A stretch of DNA of 64,000 bases from Alistipes sp. (GTDB lineage Bacteria > Bacteroidota > Bacteroidia > Bacteroidales > Rikenellaceae), in contig JAGCMF010000001.1 of assembly GCA_017646625.1 (NCBI GenBank), positions 1 through 64,000 of the forward strand, read 5' to 3'. Made by a program: the position numbers and the translations under genes. A model generated the notes under the pieces. That model worked only from the letters and a program-made list of their open reading frames with translations. It did not search any database and was not told where the DNA came from. How positions within the stretch are numbered: the stretch's first letter is position 1; the number at the start of each line of letters is the position of its first letter. Below, piece after piece: positions 52,691-62,435 of this stretch.

Positions 52691-54481
52691 ATGAAGAATA
52701 TTCGTAACTTTTGTATTATCGCACACATCGACCACGGTAAGAGTACTCTTGCTGACCGTCTGCTCGAGAAGACAAATACGCTAAATCAGCGTGAGATGCA
52801 GGCACAGGTGTTGGACGATATGGATTTGGAACGCGAGAAGGGTATCACCATCAAGAGCCACGCCATACAGATGGAGTATAAGGCGCAGGATGGCCAGAAG
52901 TATACCCTAAACCTTATCGATACCCCAGGACACGTAGACTTCTCGTATGAGGTGTCACGTGCTATTGCATCATGCGAGGGTGCACTCCTCGTTGTCGACG
53001 CTACGCAGGGTATCCAGGCGCAGACAATCTCGAACCTATATCTCGCCCTCGGCCAGGACCTTGAGATTGTCCCTGTGCTCAACAAGATAGATTGTGAGTC
53101 GGCGATGATTGATGAGGTTAAGGATCAGATTATCGACCTTATAGGCTGCAAGGAGGAGGATATCCTCTTGGCCTCTGGTAAGACAGGCCAGGGTGTTGAG
53201 GAGGTGCTCGAGGCTATCGTGGAACGTATTCCTGCGCCCGAGGGTGATGAGAATGCACCTCTCCAGGCCCTCATCTTCGACTCTGTGTTCAACCCCTTCC
53301 GCGGTGTCATCGCCTACTTCCGTGTCTTCAATGGCACAATACGTAAGGGTGACCATGTTAAGTTCTTCAATACGGGTAGCGAGTATGATGCCGATGAGAT
53401 TGGTGTTCTCAAGCTCAAGATGAGTGAACGTGGCGAGGTCAAGGCTGGTGACGTGGGTTACATCTGTTCTGGTATTAAGAACTCAACGGATGTTAAGGTG
53501 GGTGATACCATCACCTCTGTTGCTAACCCTTGTGTGGAGTCTATTGCAGGTTTCGAGGATGTTAAGCCTATGGTCTTTGCGGGTGTATATCCTGTTGAGG
53601 CTGACCAGTATGAGGATTTGCGTGCCTCGTTGGAGAAGCTTAAGCTCAACGATGCATCGCTTACCTTCGAGCCAGAGAGCTCTTTGGCCCTCGGCTTCGG
53701 CTTCCGTTGTGGCTTCCTCGGCCTGTTGCATATGGAGATTATCCAGGAACGTCTCTATCGTGAGTTCGATATGGATGTCATCACTACCGTGCCTAACGTG
53801 TCGTACCACATAACAACGACACAGGGTGAGGAGCTCGAGGTGCACAACCCGTCGGGTCTTCCAGAGATTACCAAGGTTGCAAAGATTGAGGAGCCTTATA
53901 TCCTCGCACAGATTATCACCAAGTCCGACTTCTTGGGTAATGTGCTCAAGCTATGTATCGACAAGCGCGGTGTCATGAAGAATCAGACCTTCATCACGCA
54001 GGATCGTGTGGAGGTGAACTTCGAGATGCCTCTCTCGGAGATTGTCTTCGACTTCTATGATAAGCTTAAGAGTATCTCGAAGGGTTACGCCTCATTCGAC
54101 TACCACCGTACTGGCTATCAGCCAAGTAAGCTTGCGAAACTCGATATATTGCTCAATGGCGAGGCTGTGGATGCGCTGTCATCACTCATATATGCCGACC
54201 ATGCCTACGACTTCGGTCGTAAGATGTGTGAGAAGCTCAAGGAGCTCATCCCCCGTCAGCAGTTCGATATCGCCATCCAGGCGGCTATCGGTGCCAAGAT
54301 TATCGCCCGCGAGACTGTTAAGGCTGTGCGTAAGGATGTTACGGCAAAGTGTTACGGTGGTGATATCTCACGTAAGCGTAAGCTTCTTGAGAAGCAGAAG
54401 GCTGGTAAGAAGCGTATGCGCCAGATAGGTTCGGTGCAGGTGCCACAGTCTGCCTTCCTTGCTGTATTGAAGATGGATTAA
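52691..54481 (+). CDS. lepA: Translation elongation factor 4 (LepA)
   Basis: The 596-residue GTPase has G1 AHIDHGKST (about 10-18), the [13 protein letters not shown] switch region, G3 DTPGHVDF and G4 NKID. The LepA-specific C-terminal domain ends [19 protein letters not shown]. It acts on stalled or misinitiated ribosomes. It is divergent from htpG, and a large hairpin and the fucosidase gene follow. Confidence 0.98.
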   Translation: MKNIRNFCIIAHIDHGKSTLADRLLEKTNTLNQREMQAQVLDDMDLEREKGITIKSHAIQMEYKAQDGQKYTLNLIDTPGHVDFSYEVSRAIASCEGALLVVDATQGIQAQTISNLYLALGQDLEIVPVLNKIDCESAMIDEVKDQIIDLIGCKEEDILLASGKTGQGVEEVLEAIVERIPAPEGDENAPLQALIFDSVFNPFRGVIAYFRVFNGTIRKGDHVKFFNTGSEYDADEIGVLKLKMSERGEVKAGDVGYICSGIKNSTDVKVGDTITSVANPCVESIAGFEDVKPMVFAGVYPVEADQYEDLRASLEKLKLNDASLTFEPESSLALGFGFRCGFLGLLHMEIIQERLYREFDMDVITTVPNVSYHITTTQGEELEVHNPSGLPEITKVAKIEEPYILAQIITKSDFLGNVLKLCIDKRGVMKNQTFITQDRVEVNFEMPLSEIVFDFYDKLKSISKGYASFDYHRTGYQPSKLAKLDILLNGEAVDALSSLIYADHAYDFGRKMCEKLKELIPRQQFDIAIQAAIGAKIIARETVKAVRKDVTAKCYGGDISRKRKLLEKQKAGKKRMRQIGSVQVPQSAFLAVLKMD

Positions 54482-54514
54482 TCTCTTGTGATAAGGGGCT
54501 ATTATGACCCTGCC

Positions 54515-54566
54515 AAAATTTCGGCTATGGGATGTACGTGAAGTATGCCCCATCGCCGAAAAATTT
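54515..54566 (+). promoter_or_regulatory. Large imperfect hairpin between lepA and the fucosidase gene
   Basis: AAAATTTCGGCTATGGG (54515-54531) pairs with CCCCATCGCCGAAAAATTTT (about 54548-54566), with a bulge. It leaves a 16-nt loop and ends in an A/T tract. It may terminate lepA or fold in the leader of the fucosidase mRNA. No TAnnTTTG promoter is seen after it. Confidence 0.5.
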
Positions 54567-54592
54567 TAACTGAACTAACTAAACCTATAACC

Positions 54593-55897
54593 ATGAGAAA
54601 GATCGTATTAACACTTGTATGTGCGTTGGCGGCGGTGAGCCTCTCGGCGCAGACATATCAGCCCACGGCGGAGAATTTGAAGTCGCGTCAGGAGTTTGCC
54701 GAGGATAGATTCGGTATCTTCATCCACTGGGGTATATATAGCATCTTTGCGCAGGGCGAGTGGTACTTGCAGAATGCGCATGGCATCAATCGCGATGAGT
54801 ATGCCAAGGCGGCAGATGCCTTCTATCCCCACCGCTTCAGTGCCGAGGAGTGGGTGTCGGCCATCAAGGCATCGGGTGCAAAGTATATATGTATCACCAC
54901 ACGCCACCACGATAGCTTTTCGATGTGGGATACCGAGGCGTCACCATTCAACATTGTTGATGCTACGCCTTTTGGTCGCGATATCCTCAAGGAGCTCGCT
55001 GACGAGTGCCAGAAGCAGGGTATAGCTCTGCATCTCTACTACTCGCATGCCGACTGGTCGCGTGATGACTACCCACGTGGTCGCACAGGCTGGGGTGTTA
55101 GTGGTCGCGATAGAACACAGATTAGCTGGGAGCACTACTATAACTTTATGAACCAGCAGATTACCGAGCTCTTGACAAACTATGGCCCTATACGTGCTAT
55201 ATGGTTTGATGGTTGGTGGGATCACGATGAGGATGCTACGCCATTCGACTGGCAGCTCGACGAACAGTATGCTATGGTGCACAGTCTGCAGCCATCGTGC
55301 CTCGTAGCGAATAACCATCATCAGGTGCCTTTCGAGGGTGAGGATATCCAGATTTTTGAACGTGACCTTCCAGGTGAGAATACACACGGTCTCTCGGGTC
55401 AGGATATCAGCCGTTTGCCTTTGGAGACATGCCAGACGATGAACGGTATGTGGGGATATAAGGTTGTAGACCAGGATTATAAGAGTACCGAGACGCTTGT
55501 TCGCTACCTTGTTAGTGCTGCGGGCAAGGGTGCTAACCTGCTACTCAATGTGGGCCCACAGCCTAATGGTGAGCTTCCTGCTGTTGCTGTTGAACGCATG
55601 AAGCAGATGGGTGAGTGGATGGCAGTGAATGGTGAGTCTGTATATGGCACTGTTGCTGGCGACATCCCACAGCAGGATTGGGGTTGCACAACACGTAAGG
55701 GTGATAGCCTCTATGTACACATCTTCGAGCTCGGCTACGACAGACTATACCTGCCTCTGGATTGCAAGGTGCTCTCTGCTACGGCACTTGCCACAGGTGA
55801 GGCTGTTAAGTTCCAGAAGGTTGCTGGTGGCATCCTCTTGGAGGTTGGCAAGGTGCAGGATTCAATAGACTTTGTTGTTGAGTTGCGCACAAAGTAG
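54593..55897 (+). CDS. Alpha-L-fucosidase (GH29)
   Basis: The protein is 434 residues from the ATG at 54593, which gives a signal peptide (MRKIVLTLVCALAAVSLSAQ). An upstream ATG at 54545 would add 16 residues lying within the hairpin. GH29 features are FGIFIHWGIYSIFAQGEWY, YICITTRHHDSFSMWDT, and IRAIWFDGWW with the nucleophile Asp206. It should remove L-fucose from host or mucin glycans in the periplasm. No other polysaccharide-use genes (susCD, fuc) are next to it. A terminator at 55925 follows. Confidence 0.94.
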   Translation: MRKIVLTLVCALAAVSLSAQTYQPTAENLKSRQEFAEDRFGIFIHWGIYSIFAQGEWYLQNAHGINRDEYAKAADAFYPHRFSAEEWVSAIKASGAKYICITTRHHDSFSMWDTEASPFNIVDATPFGRDILKELADECQKQGIALHLYYSHADWSRDDYPRGRTGWGVSGRDRTQISWEHYYNFMNQQITELLTNYGPIRAIWFDGWWDHDEDATPFDWQLDEQYAMVHSLQPSCLVANNHHQVPFEGEDIQIFERDLPGENTHGLSGQDISRLPLETCQTMNGMWGYKVVDQDYKSTETLVRYLVSAAGKGANLLLNVGPQPNGELPAVAVERMKQMGEWMAVNGESVYGTVAGDIPQQDWGCTTRKGDSLYVHIFELGYDRLYLPLDCKVLSATALATGEAVKFQKVAGGILLEVGKVQDSIDFVVELRTK

Positions 55898-55924
55898 TCA
55901 AAAGCACTAATAGGGTGTGAAAAT

Positions 55925-55960
55925 AATCGCAGTCCATGTTTGTGGATTGCGATTTTTTTG
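55925..55960 (+). terminator. Terminator after the fucosidase gene
   Basis: AATCGCAGTCCA (55925-55936) pairs with TGGATTGCGATT (55943-55954), followed by TTTTT. The hairpin loop contains the TTTG that also fits as -33 of the secDF promoter. Confidence 0.85.
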
Positions 55961-55969
55961 CTATCTTTG
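55939..55969 (+). promoter_or_regulatory. secDF promoter overlapping a terminator
   Basis: TTTG at 55939-55942 lies in the terminator loop, and TATCTTTG at 55962-55969 is 19 bp away. Transcription would start near 55976, leaving a leader of about 110 nt. Confidence 0.65.
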
Positions 55970-56084
55970 CGCGATTAACGCGCGAATGTTTTTTAGGCGT
56001 TGGCTCGTTAAGATGCGTAGACCGGTGTAGGTTACGAAGGACTACGAAAAACATAAACAAATAAATACATAAAACTTTTTAACA

Positions 56085-58985
56085 ATGCAGAGTAAAGGTA
56101 TTATTAAATGGCTAGCAGTGCTTTTGGGCCTTGCTAGCATCTTCCAGCTCTCATTCACCTTCGTTACACGTAGTATCGAGGCAGAGGCTGCGAAGCAGGA
56201 GGATCCCCAGGCATATCTCGACCAGATGTGGGATCAGACAGTTTATGTAGGTTACACTTATGGTGAGTGTAAGGTTAAGGAGCTCAACTTGGGTCTCGAC
56301 CTCAAGGGCGGTATGAACGTCATGCTTGAGATTAAGGCCGAGGATGTTATCCTTACTAATGCCTACAACAATGTAGAGGTTCGTAGCAACAACCTCCTCA
56401 TGGCTAACATCGAGGCTGCTCTTCGTACAGCTTCAAAGATGGAGACTCCAAGTGCTGTTGTTGACGCCTATGTTGCAGCGTTGTCACAGGAGGATCTCGT
56501 AGCTATCTATGGCACAGATGATGTTGCCGCTGTAGCAAGCGACCTTAAGGGTCACATCGAGGGCTCTGTAGCCAAGATGAACGAGGTGTTGGCTACACGT
56601 ATCGACCTTCTTGGTGTCGTACAGCCTAACATTCAGCCTGTAGCGGGTACTAACCGTATCATGGTTGAGTTGCCAGGTGTTAAGGAGCCAGAGAGAGTAA
56701 GTAAGCTCTTGGCGTCAACTGCAAACCTCGAGTTCTGGGAGGTATGCGAGGCTGATGATGCTAACGCCATCATGCAGGTTCTCTTCGCAGAGGCTGATGC
56801 TGCAGTTCGTGAGTATCTCTTGGCGCAGGGTGCTGACGAGATGACATTGAGCTACACACCATTGAGTGAGCTTCTTGTTGCCTCATACCCTGTTGTTGGT
56901 GCTGATGGCGAGGAGTTCGACTACCCAGTGCAGGCTCCTATTGTAGCTGCTGCTGATAAGAATGATATCAAGCTCATCAACGAGTACCTTGCTATTGAGG
57001 CTGTTGACGCGCTTCTTCCAGCCGATGTTAAGCTCGCATGGTCAAATAAGAGCTCTACAGATGGTTCAAAGGGTACTTTCATCCTCTACGCACTCAAGGG
57101 CCGCGATGGTGCACAGCTTCCAGTGATGGATGGCTCTGGCATCACAAGCGCACGTGCGCAGGGTGGTCAGTATGGTGGCTTCGAGGTCTCTATGACAATG
57201 GATTCGAAGACAGCCATCGAGTGGGGTAACATCACAGGTGCTAACGTAGGTAAGTCTATCGCTATCGTTCTTGATAACTACGTATACTCTGCACCACGTG
57301 TAAATGGTCGTATCGATGGTGGCTCATCAGCTATCACAGGTAACTTCACAGCACAGGAGGCCGAGGATCTTGCAAGCGTATTGAGCTCTGGTAAGTCGCC
57401 AGCTCCTGCTACAATCATCTACTCGGAGGTTGTTGGTCCATCACTCGGTGAGAAGTCAATCAACTCTGGTCTTATCTCATTTGTACTCGCTTTCTGCCTC
57501 GTGTTGCTCTACATGGCATTCTTCTACAAGGCAGCTGGTTGGTATGCTAATATCGCCCTTATCTTCAACGTATTGTTGCTCTTCGGCGTGTTGGTATCAT
57601 TCGGTGCAGTGTTGACACTCCCAGGTATTGCCGGTATCGTGCTTACTATGGGTATGGCTGTGGATGCTAACGTTATCATCTTCGAACGTATCAAGGAGGA
57701 GTTGCGTGGCGGTAAGGGCATCATGCTTGCTATCAAGGATGGTTTTGCTAACGCCTACTCGGCTATCATCGACGGTAACCTCACAACAATCATCACAGGT
57801 ATCGTTCTCTTCTTCTTCGGTACAGGTCCTGTTAAGGGCTTCGCTACAACACTTATCATCGGTATTGTCACATCACTCTTCTGCTCGATCTTCATCACTC
57901 GCGTACTCATCGAGTCACATGTGACACGTCGTGGTGTTGTGTCATTCTCACGTAAGATTACAGAGAACTTCTTGCAGAATGTAAACTTCAGCTTCATCGC
58001 AAAGCGTAAGATCTCATACATCGTGTCGGGTGTTCTTGTTGTTGCATCTATCATCTCATTGTGCACACTCGGTCTTAACCAGGGTGTTGAGTTCACAGGT
58101 GGTCGTTCATATGTTGTTAAGTTCAACGAGACAGTGAATGTTGAGGATGTACGTGTAAGCGTTGAGCAGGTATTTGAGGGTGTTGCTGATGCTGCTAACT
58201 CATCTGTTGAGGTTAAGCAGTTTGGTGATGACAACCAGGTACGTATCGTGACACAGTATCAGCCTGCAGAGCTCGATGGCGAGGCAGCAAACGATGCTGT
58301 AGACCGTCTCTTGTTCGAGGCTCTCGACCAGTACTTCACTATCGATGGCTTCGGCTTCAACGAGTTCCGTACAGCTGGTGATGGTATCTCACAGTGGGGT
58401 ATCGTATCTTCAGAGCAGGTTAACGAGTCTATCTCTTCAGAGATGACACAGAACTCTATCATTGCAGTTCTCATCGCACTCGTTGCTATCGGCTTCTACA
58501 TCGCCATCCGTTTCCGTCGTTGGCAGTGGGCTATGGGTGCTACAGTTGCTTTGGCACACAACGCTATCCTTGTTATCGGTATCTTCTCAATGTTGTATGC
58601 TGTTATGCCATTCAACCTTGAGGTTAACCAGGCATTCATCGCTGCTATCTTGACTATCATCGGTTACTCTATCAACGATACAGTGGTTATCTTCGACCGT
58701 ATCCGCGAGTATCTCGGTCTCTATCCAAAGCGTGATATCAAGTCTAACATCGATAACGCTATCTGTGCTACATTGTCACGTACCATCAACACATCTGGTA
58801 CTACTCTTGTAACACTCTTGGCTATCTTCATCTTCGGTGGTGAGACTATCCGTGGTTTCGTCTTCGCGTTGATCCTCGGTGTTATTATCGGTACATACTC
58901 TTCAGTATTCATCGCTACACCTATCGCTTACGACCTTCAGCGTAAGAAGGCTATTAAGGGTGAGGGTGAGGCAAAGGCTGAATAG
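56085..58985 (+). CDS. secDF: Protein translocase SecDF fusion
   Basis: The 966-residue protein joins SecD and SecF. SecD (about 1-630) has an N-terminal helix, LNLGLDLKGGMNVMLEI, the periplasmic P1 domain, and GMAVDANVIIFERIKEEL in the membrane part. SecF (about 640-960) has VDLNQGVEFTGGRSYVV-like and TIIGYSINDTVVIFDRIRE motifs. Twelve helices are expected. It uses the proton gradient to help pull exported proteins across the membrane. Codons are biased towards A/T-ending Ser, Thr and Pro codons, suggesting high expression. Similar hairpin terminators flank the gene. Confidence 0.97.
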   Translation: MQSKGIIKWLAVLLGLASIFQLSFTFVTRSIEAEAAKQEDPQAYLDQMWDQTVYVGYTYGECKVKELNLGLDLKGGMNVMLEIKAEDVILTNAYNNVEVRSNNLLMANIEAALRTASKMETPSAVVDAYVAALSQEDLVAIYGTDDVAAVASDLKGHIEGSVAKMNEVLATRIDLLGVVQPNIQPVAGTNRIMVELPGVKEPERVSKLLASTANLEFWEVCEADDANAIMQVLFAEADAAVREYLLAQGADEMTLSYTPLSELLVASYPVVGADGEEFDYPVQAPIVAAADKNDIKLINEYLAIEAVDALLPADVKLAWSNKSSTDGSKGTFILYALKGRDGAQLPVMDGSGITSARAQGGQYGGFEVSMTMDSKTAIEWGNITGANVGKSIAIVLDNYVYSAPRVNGRIDGGSSAITGNFTAQEAEDLASVLSSGKSPAPATIIYSEVVGPSLGEKSINSGLISFVLAFCLVLLYMAFFYKAAGWYANIALIFNVLLLFGVLVSFGAVLTLPGIAGIVLTMGMAVDANVIIFERIKEELRGGKGIMLAIKDGFANAYSAIIDGNLTTIITGIVLFFFGTGPVKGFATTLIIGIVTSLFCSIFITRVLIESHVTRRGVVSFSRKITENFLQNVNFSFIAKRKISYIVSGVLVVASIISLCTLGLNQGVEFTGGRSYVVKFNETVNVEDVRVSVEQVFEGVADAANSSVEVKQFGDDNQVRIVTQYQPAELDGEAANDAVDRLLFEALDQYFTIDGFGFNEFRTAGDGISQWGIVSSEQVNESISSEMTQNSIIAVLIALVAIGFYIAIRFRRWQWAMGATVALAHNAILVIGIFSMLYAVMPFNLEVNQAFIAAILTIIGYSINDTVVIFDRIREYLGLYPKRDIKSNIDNAICATLSRTINTSGTTLVTLLAIFIFGGETIRGFVFALILGVIIGTYSSVFIATPIAYDLQRKKAIKGEGEAKAE

Positions 58986-59018
58986 TCTGCCGCCGCAAGG
59001 GTAATATATTAGAAATAG

Positions 59019-59054
59019 GTCGCAATCCATATGGGTTGCGGCTTATTTTTTTTA
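59019..59054 (+). terminator. Terminator after secDF
   Basis: GTCGCAATCC (59019-59028) pairs with GGGTTGCGGC (59033-59042), allowing two G-T pairs, and is followed by a T-rich run. It resembles the hairpin before secDF (TCGCARTCCAT shared). Confidence 0.8.
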
Positions 59055-59060
59055 CTTTCC

Positions 59061-59091
59061 TTTGAGGTTGTCTCTTATTTTTTTAACTTTG
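59061..59091 (+). promoter_or_regulatory. Promoter of the ybbR-coaE-folP group
   Basis: TTTG at 59061-59064 and TAACTTTG at 59084-59091 are 19 bp apart, and 61 bp lie before the start codon. Confidence 0.7.
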
Positions 59092-59151
59092 CAGATGTTA
59101 ATGCTCGCATCGTTGTGGGTGTTTATTTAAATTAAGAATTTATTTAGAGTT

Positions 59152-59562
59152 ATGGGAAAGATAAAGTCTTTTTTTAGACGTCTTGGCAGTTACATATCGC
59201 CTGTATATGTCACTATGCTTGTTGCTGCATTCATCCTTTGGTATATCACCAAGCTCGGTGAGACATATACCACAGACGAGCAGGTTACCGTAGTTATCGA
59301 TGGCCAGGAGTATGAGGTGGACTGCACTATTAGGGGTAAGGGTACTAACCTTATAAACTATACATTGTCGTCGAAGAGAAGTAGTTTTACCATCCCCTCT
59401 ACGGAGTTGTCGTTCGATAAGCAGGAGGTTGACCATGATGCTGATGTCATCAGACATCATGTCTCGTCTGTGTCGTTGCAGCAGGCTCTTGCTGCCCGCA
59501 TGATAGATATCGATATCATCACCGTAGGTGTTGCCCCCACACTTGTCACCCCTTTAGAGTAG
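59152..59562 (+). CDS. Short YbbR-like membrane protein
   Basis: The 136-residue protein has one membrane helix (about 17-34). It is followed by a single beta-rich domain like YbbR/CdaR (YTTDEQVTVVIDGQEYEVDCTIRGKGTNLI). CdaR proteins have several YbbR repeats and control a diadenylate cyclase. This one is a short Bacteroidota form with no cyclase nearby. It lies 34 bp before coaE. The assignment is moderate. Confidence 0.7.
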   Translation: MGKIKSFFRRLGSYISPVYVTMLVAAFILWYITKLGETYTTDEQVTVVIDGQEYEVDCTIRGKGTNLINYTLSSKRSSFTIPSTELSFDKQEVDHDADVIRHHVSSVSLQQALAARMIDIDIITVGVAPTLVTPLE

Positions 59563-59596
59563 AGGTGGTGTGAGGGAGTAGATATATTATATATAT

Positions 59597-60196
59597 ATGT
59601 ATAAGGTAGGTATTACGGGCGGCATAGGTGCGGGTAAGAGCACCTTGTGCGACATCTTGAGAGATATGGGTGTTGCTGTCTACGACTCCGACAGCCGTGC
59701 CAAGCAACTTATGAGTGACGATGAGGCGTTGCGTGATGCCCTTGTCGAGGCCTTTGGCAGTGGGGTATATACCTCGGAGGGTCTTGATAGAGGATATCTC
59801 GCACGTTGTGTCTTTGGCGATGCCGAGGCGTTGCAGAGACTAAATGGCATTGTCCATCCTGCTGTCATCCGCGATTTCGAGACGTGGGCAGAGGCGCAGG
59901 AGGGCGACTATGTTGTCCTTGAGTCAGCAATACTCTTCGAGTCGGGACTCGATAGTAGGGTAGATGCCGTTGTTGCGGTTATGGCTCCCGAGGAGTTGAG
60001 GGTAGAACGTGCCATGCAGCGCGATGGTGCGTCGCGCGAGGATATACTACGTCGCATACGCAACCAGATGAGTGATGACCAGCGAGCTGATAACGCCAAA
60101 TATGCGGTGGTGAACATAAATAGGGAGGAGTTGGTTGAGGATGTAGAACAACTACACAGACGTTTGAGCTATGATGCTATCTCCCGCCGCCGTTAA
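59597..60196 (+). CDS. coaE: Dephospho-CoA kinase
   Basis: CoaE makes the last step of coenzyme A synthesis. The 199-residue protein has the P-loop GGIGAGKST (8-16), DSDSRAKQLM for the acceptor site, and the LESAILFESGLDSRVDAVVAV segment. LID residues QMSDDQRADNAKYAVVN follow. Its last 26 bases overlap folP. Confidence 0.97.
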   Translation: MYKVGITGGIGAGKSTLCDILRDMGVAVYDSDSRAKQLMSDDEALRDALVEAFGSGVYTSEGLDRGYLARCVFGDAEALQRLNGIVHPAVIRDFETWAEAQEGDYVVLESAILFESGLDSRVDAVVAVMAPEELRVERAMQRDGASREDILRRIRNQMSDDQRADNAKYAVVNINREELVEDVEQLHRRLSYDAISRRR

Positions 60197-61007
60197 CCTC
60201 GCCGATAGCCATGTCATGGCCATCGTGAATGTAACTCCCGATTCGTTCTATGGTGCAAGTCGTAGGTGCGAGTATGAGGATGTGCGTGCTGCGGTGGAGG
60301 ATGCTGTTGGTGCTGGTGCCACCATTATAGATATCGGTGGTTACTCATCGCGCCCAGGTGCCGCGGAGGTGGATGTTGAGGAGGAGTGGCGACGTGTAGC
60401 TTTGGGTCTTGAGGCTGTGCGCGGTGCGCAGTGTGGCGCTGTTGTCTCTATAGATACTTTCCGTAGCGATATTGTGCGTAGGGCGTATGAGGGCTACGGT
60501 GCCTTTATTGTTAATGATATATCGGCAGGAGAGCTCGACGATGCTATGGTCGCTACTGTCGCCGAGCTATCATTGCCGTATGTGGCTATGCATATGCGTG
60601 GCACGCCGCAGACGATGCAGCTCTCCACAGAGTACGATGGAGGTGTTGTTGCGGCTGTCGTGACATACTTCCAACGTCGCACACGCGAACTTCTTGATGC
60701 TGGCATCTTGCGAGAGAATATAATCCTTGACCCAGGTTTTGGCTTTGCAAAGAGTGTGGAGCAGAACTATGAGCTTATGCGCCATCTCGATAGGCTTCGC
60801 GCCTTGAAGTTTCCAATACTTGTCGGCGTGTCGCGCAAGTCTATGATATATAAGACTTTGGCTACGACTCCAGAGATGGCACTCCCTGGTAGCCTTGCTC
60901 TGGCATGGGAGGCGCTGGGTAGTGGTCCGGCAATACTTCGTGTTCACGATGTTGCCGAGACGATGCAGATTCTTAAGGTGAGAAACATATATAATAGTGT
61001 GTTATGA
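60171..61007 (+). CDS. folP: Dihydropteroate synthase
   Basis: FolP joins p-aminobenzoate to dihydropterin pyrophosphate. The 278-residue protein has VNVTPDSFYGASR, DIGGYSSRPGA, VSIDTFRSDIV, NDISAG, and LDPGFGFAKSVEQNYELMRHL with the VGVSRKSMI motif. These residues form the pterin pocket and flexible loops. The first ATG (60171) overlaps coaE by 26 bases. A second at 60174 is equally possible. The stop overlaps the next start (ATGA). Confidence 0.97.
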   Translation: MMLSPAAVNLADSHVMAIVNVTPDSFYGASRRCEYEDVRAAVEDAVGAGATIIDIGGYSSRPGAAEVDVEEEWRRVALGLEAVRGAQCGAVVSIDTFRSDIVRRAYEGYGAFIVNDISAGELDDAMVATVAELSLPYVAMHMRGTPQTMQLSTEYDGGVVAAVVTYFQRRTRELLDAGILRENIILDPGFGFAKSVEQNYELMRHLDRLRALKFPILVGVSRKSMIYKTLATTPEMALPGSLALAWEALGSGPAILRVHDVAETMQILKVRNIYNSVL

Positions 61008-61657
61008 TTGAGGTAAGAGGTGTAGTAAAGCGTTTTGGTAGCCTCGAGGTGCTACACGGCGTGTCGTTGGATGTGGCACGTGGCGAGATAGTATCCATCG
61101 TTGGTGCTAGTGGTGCTGGCAAGAGTACGCTGCTGCAGATTATAGGCTCGTTACTTGATGCTGATGCTGGTGATGTCATTATTGATGGCGTGTCGCTAAA
61201 GTCGTTACGCGACGATAGACTCTCGGACTTCCGTAACAAACATGTAGGATTCATCTTTCAGTCATACCATCTTCTTGCCGAGTTCACGGCGGTGGAGAAT
61301 GTAATGATGCCTATGCTCATTGCGGGTGTTGGTCGTGGTGAGGCACGTCGCAGGGCCGAGGAGCTCCTCGACATGGTTGCCATGTCGCATCGCAGGGAGC
61401 ATAAGCCCGCCACACTCTCGGGTGGTGAGCAGCAGAGGGTTGCCATAGCGCGTGCGCTGGCTAATGCGCCAAGTGTTGTGCTTGCTGATGAGCCTACGGG
61501 TAACCTTGATAGTGTCACCCGCGAGGAGATACATAGGCTCTTCTTCGAGCTTCGTGACCGCACGGGACAGACATTCGTCATCGTGACACACGATGAGAGC
61601 CTTGCCAATAAGTCGGATAGAAAAATTGAGATGAGGGATGGAGAGATCATTCTGTGA
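61004..61657 (+). CDS. ABC transporter ATPase, LolD/MacB-like
   Basis: The 217-residue ATPase has Walker A GASGAGKST (34-42), the signature LSGGEQQ (138-144), and Walker B VVLADEP (158-164). Its overall sequence is closest to the LolD/FtsE/MacB group. LolD acts with LolC/E to send lipoproteins to the outer membrane. No permease gene is adjacent. It overlaps folP by four bases (ATGA), so it is translated in the same unit. Confidence 0.9.
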   Translation: MIEVRGVVKRFGSLEVLHGVSLDVARGEIVSIVGASGAGKSTLLQIIGSLLDADAGDVIIDGVSLKSLRDDRLSDFRNKHVGFIFQSYHLLAEFTAVENVMMPMLIAGVGRGEARRRAEELLDMVAMSHRREHKPATLSGGEQQRVAIARALANAPSVVLADEPTGNLDSVTREEIHRLFFELRDRTGQTFVIVTHDESLANKSDRKIEMRDGEIIL

Positions 61658-61658
61658 T

Positions 61659-62429
61659 ATGAGCCACGAGGAGGTGTACGAACTTCTCGAGGTGCTACAC
61701 GATAAGTATAATAATGAGGAGTTTATCGCTGCCGACCCCATCAGCGTGCCCCACTCCTTCACTGCCGAGGGCGATATTGAGATTTCTGGCTTCCTTGCTG
61801 CCACCATCGCCTGGGGCAACAGACGCATGATTGTGCAGAGTGCTCACCGTATGATGCGCTATATGGATAATGCGCCCCACGACTTTGTGCTCAATGCCTC
61901 GGAGGAGGAGCTCGAGAGGCTATCGTCATATGTGCACCGCACGTTCAACGGTCAGGATCTGCGTGACTTTGTCATCGCCATGCGCCATATAATTGCGCAG
62001 TGGGGTAGCCTCGGTCGCTACTTCGAGGGTAGGTATGAGGAGCTTGGCGATATGCGTGGTGTCCTTGCAGCCTTTCGTCGTGACTTCCACTCTGCGCCCC
62101 ACGATAAGCACTCGGAGAAGCATCTATCCTCTATCCAGCGTGGTGCCGCCTGCAAGCGTCTGTGCATGTATCTACGTTGGATGGTGCGTCATGATAACCG
62201 TGGCGTAGACTTCGGCCTATGGCGCAAGATACCTATGTCGGCACTATATATGCCATTGGATGTACACACAGGACGTATGGGCCGTGGCATGGGCCTTCTG
62301 GGTCGTAAGCAGGATGACTGGAAGGCTGTCGAGGAACTCACCTCGGCACTACGTGGCTTCAATGCCGAGGACCCTGTGCGTTACGACTACTCACTCTTCG
62401 GTGTGGGCATATCACGCCTCCTGGACTAA
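61659..62429 (+). CDS. TIGR02757 (DUF2400) family protein
   Basis: The protein is 256 residues from the ATG at 61659. An ATG 21 bp upstream lies inside the ATPase gene. It resembles the TIGR02757 family: DPISVPHSFTAEGDIEISGFLAATIAWGNRRMIV, then the KRLCMYLRWMVRHDNRGVDFGLW segment and DVHTGRMGR. The second part looks like a helix-hairpin-helix base-excision glycosylase. That hints at DNA binding, but the function is unproven. It sits between the ATPase (1-bp gap) and trmN6. Confidence 0.85.
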   Translation: MSHEEVYELLEVLHDKYNNEEFIAADPISVPHSFTAEGDIEISGFLAATIAWGNRRMIVQSAHRMMRYMDNAPHDFVLNASEEELERLSSYVHRTFNGQDLRDFVIAMRHIIAQWGSLGRYFEGRYEELGDMRGVLAAFRRDFHSAPHDKHSEKHLSSIQRGAACKRLCMYLRWMVRHDNRGVDFGLWRKIPMSALYMPLDVHTGRMGRGMGLLGRKQDDWKAVEELTSALRGFNAEDPVRYDYSLFGVGISRLLD

Positions 62430-62435
62430 TATACC

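Noticed and set aside
54545..54592. Upstream start for the fucosidase at 54545
   Set aside because: It lies within the large hairpin and places a basic stretch before the signal peptide; ATG 54593 fits a normal signal peptide.
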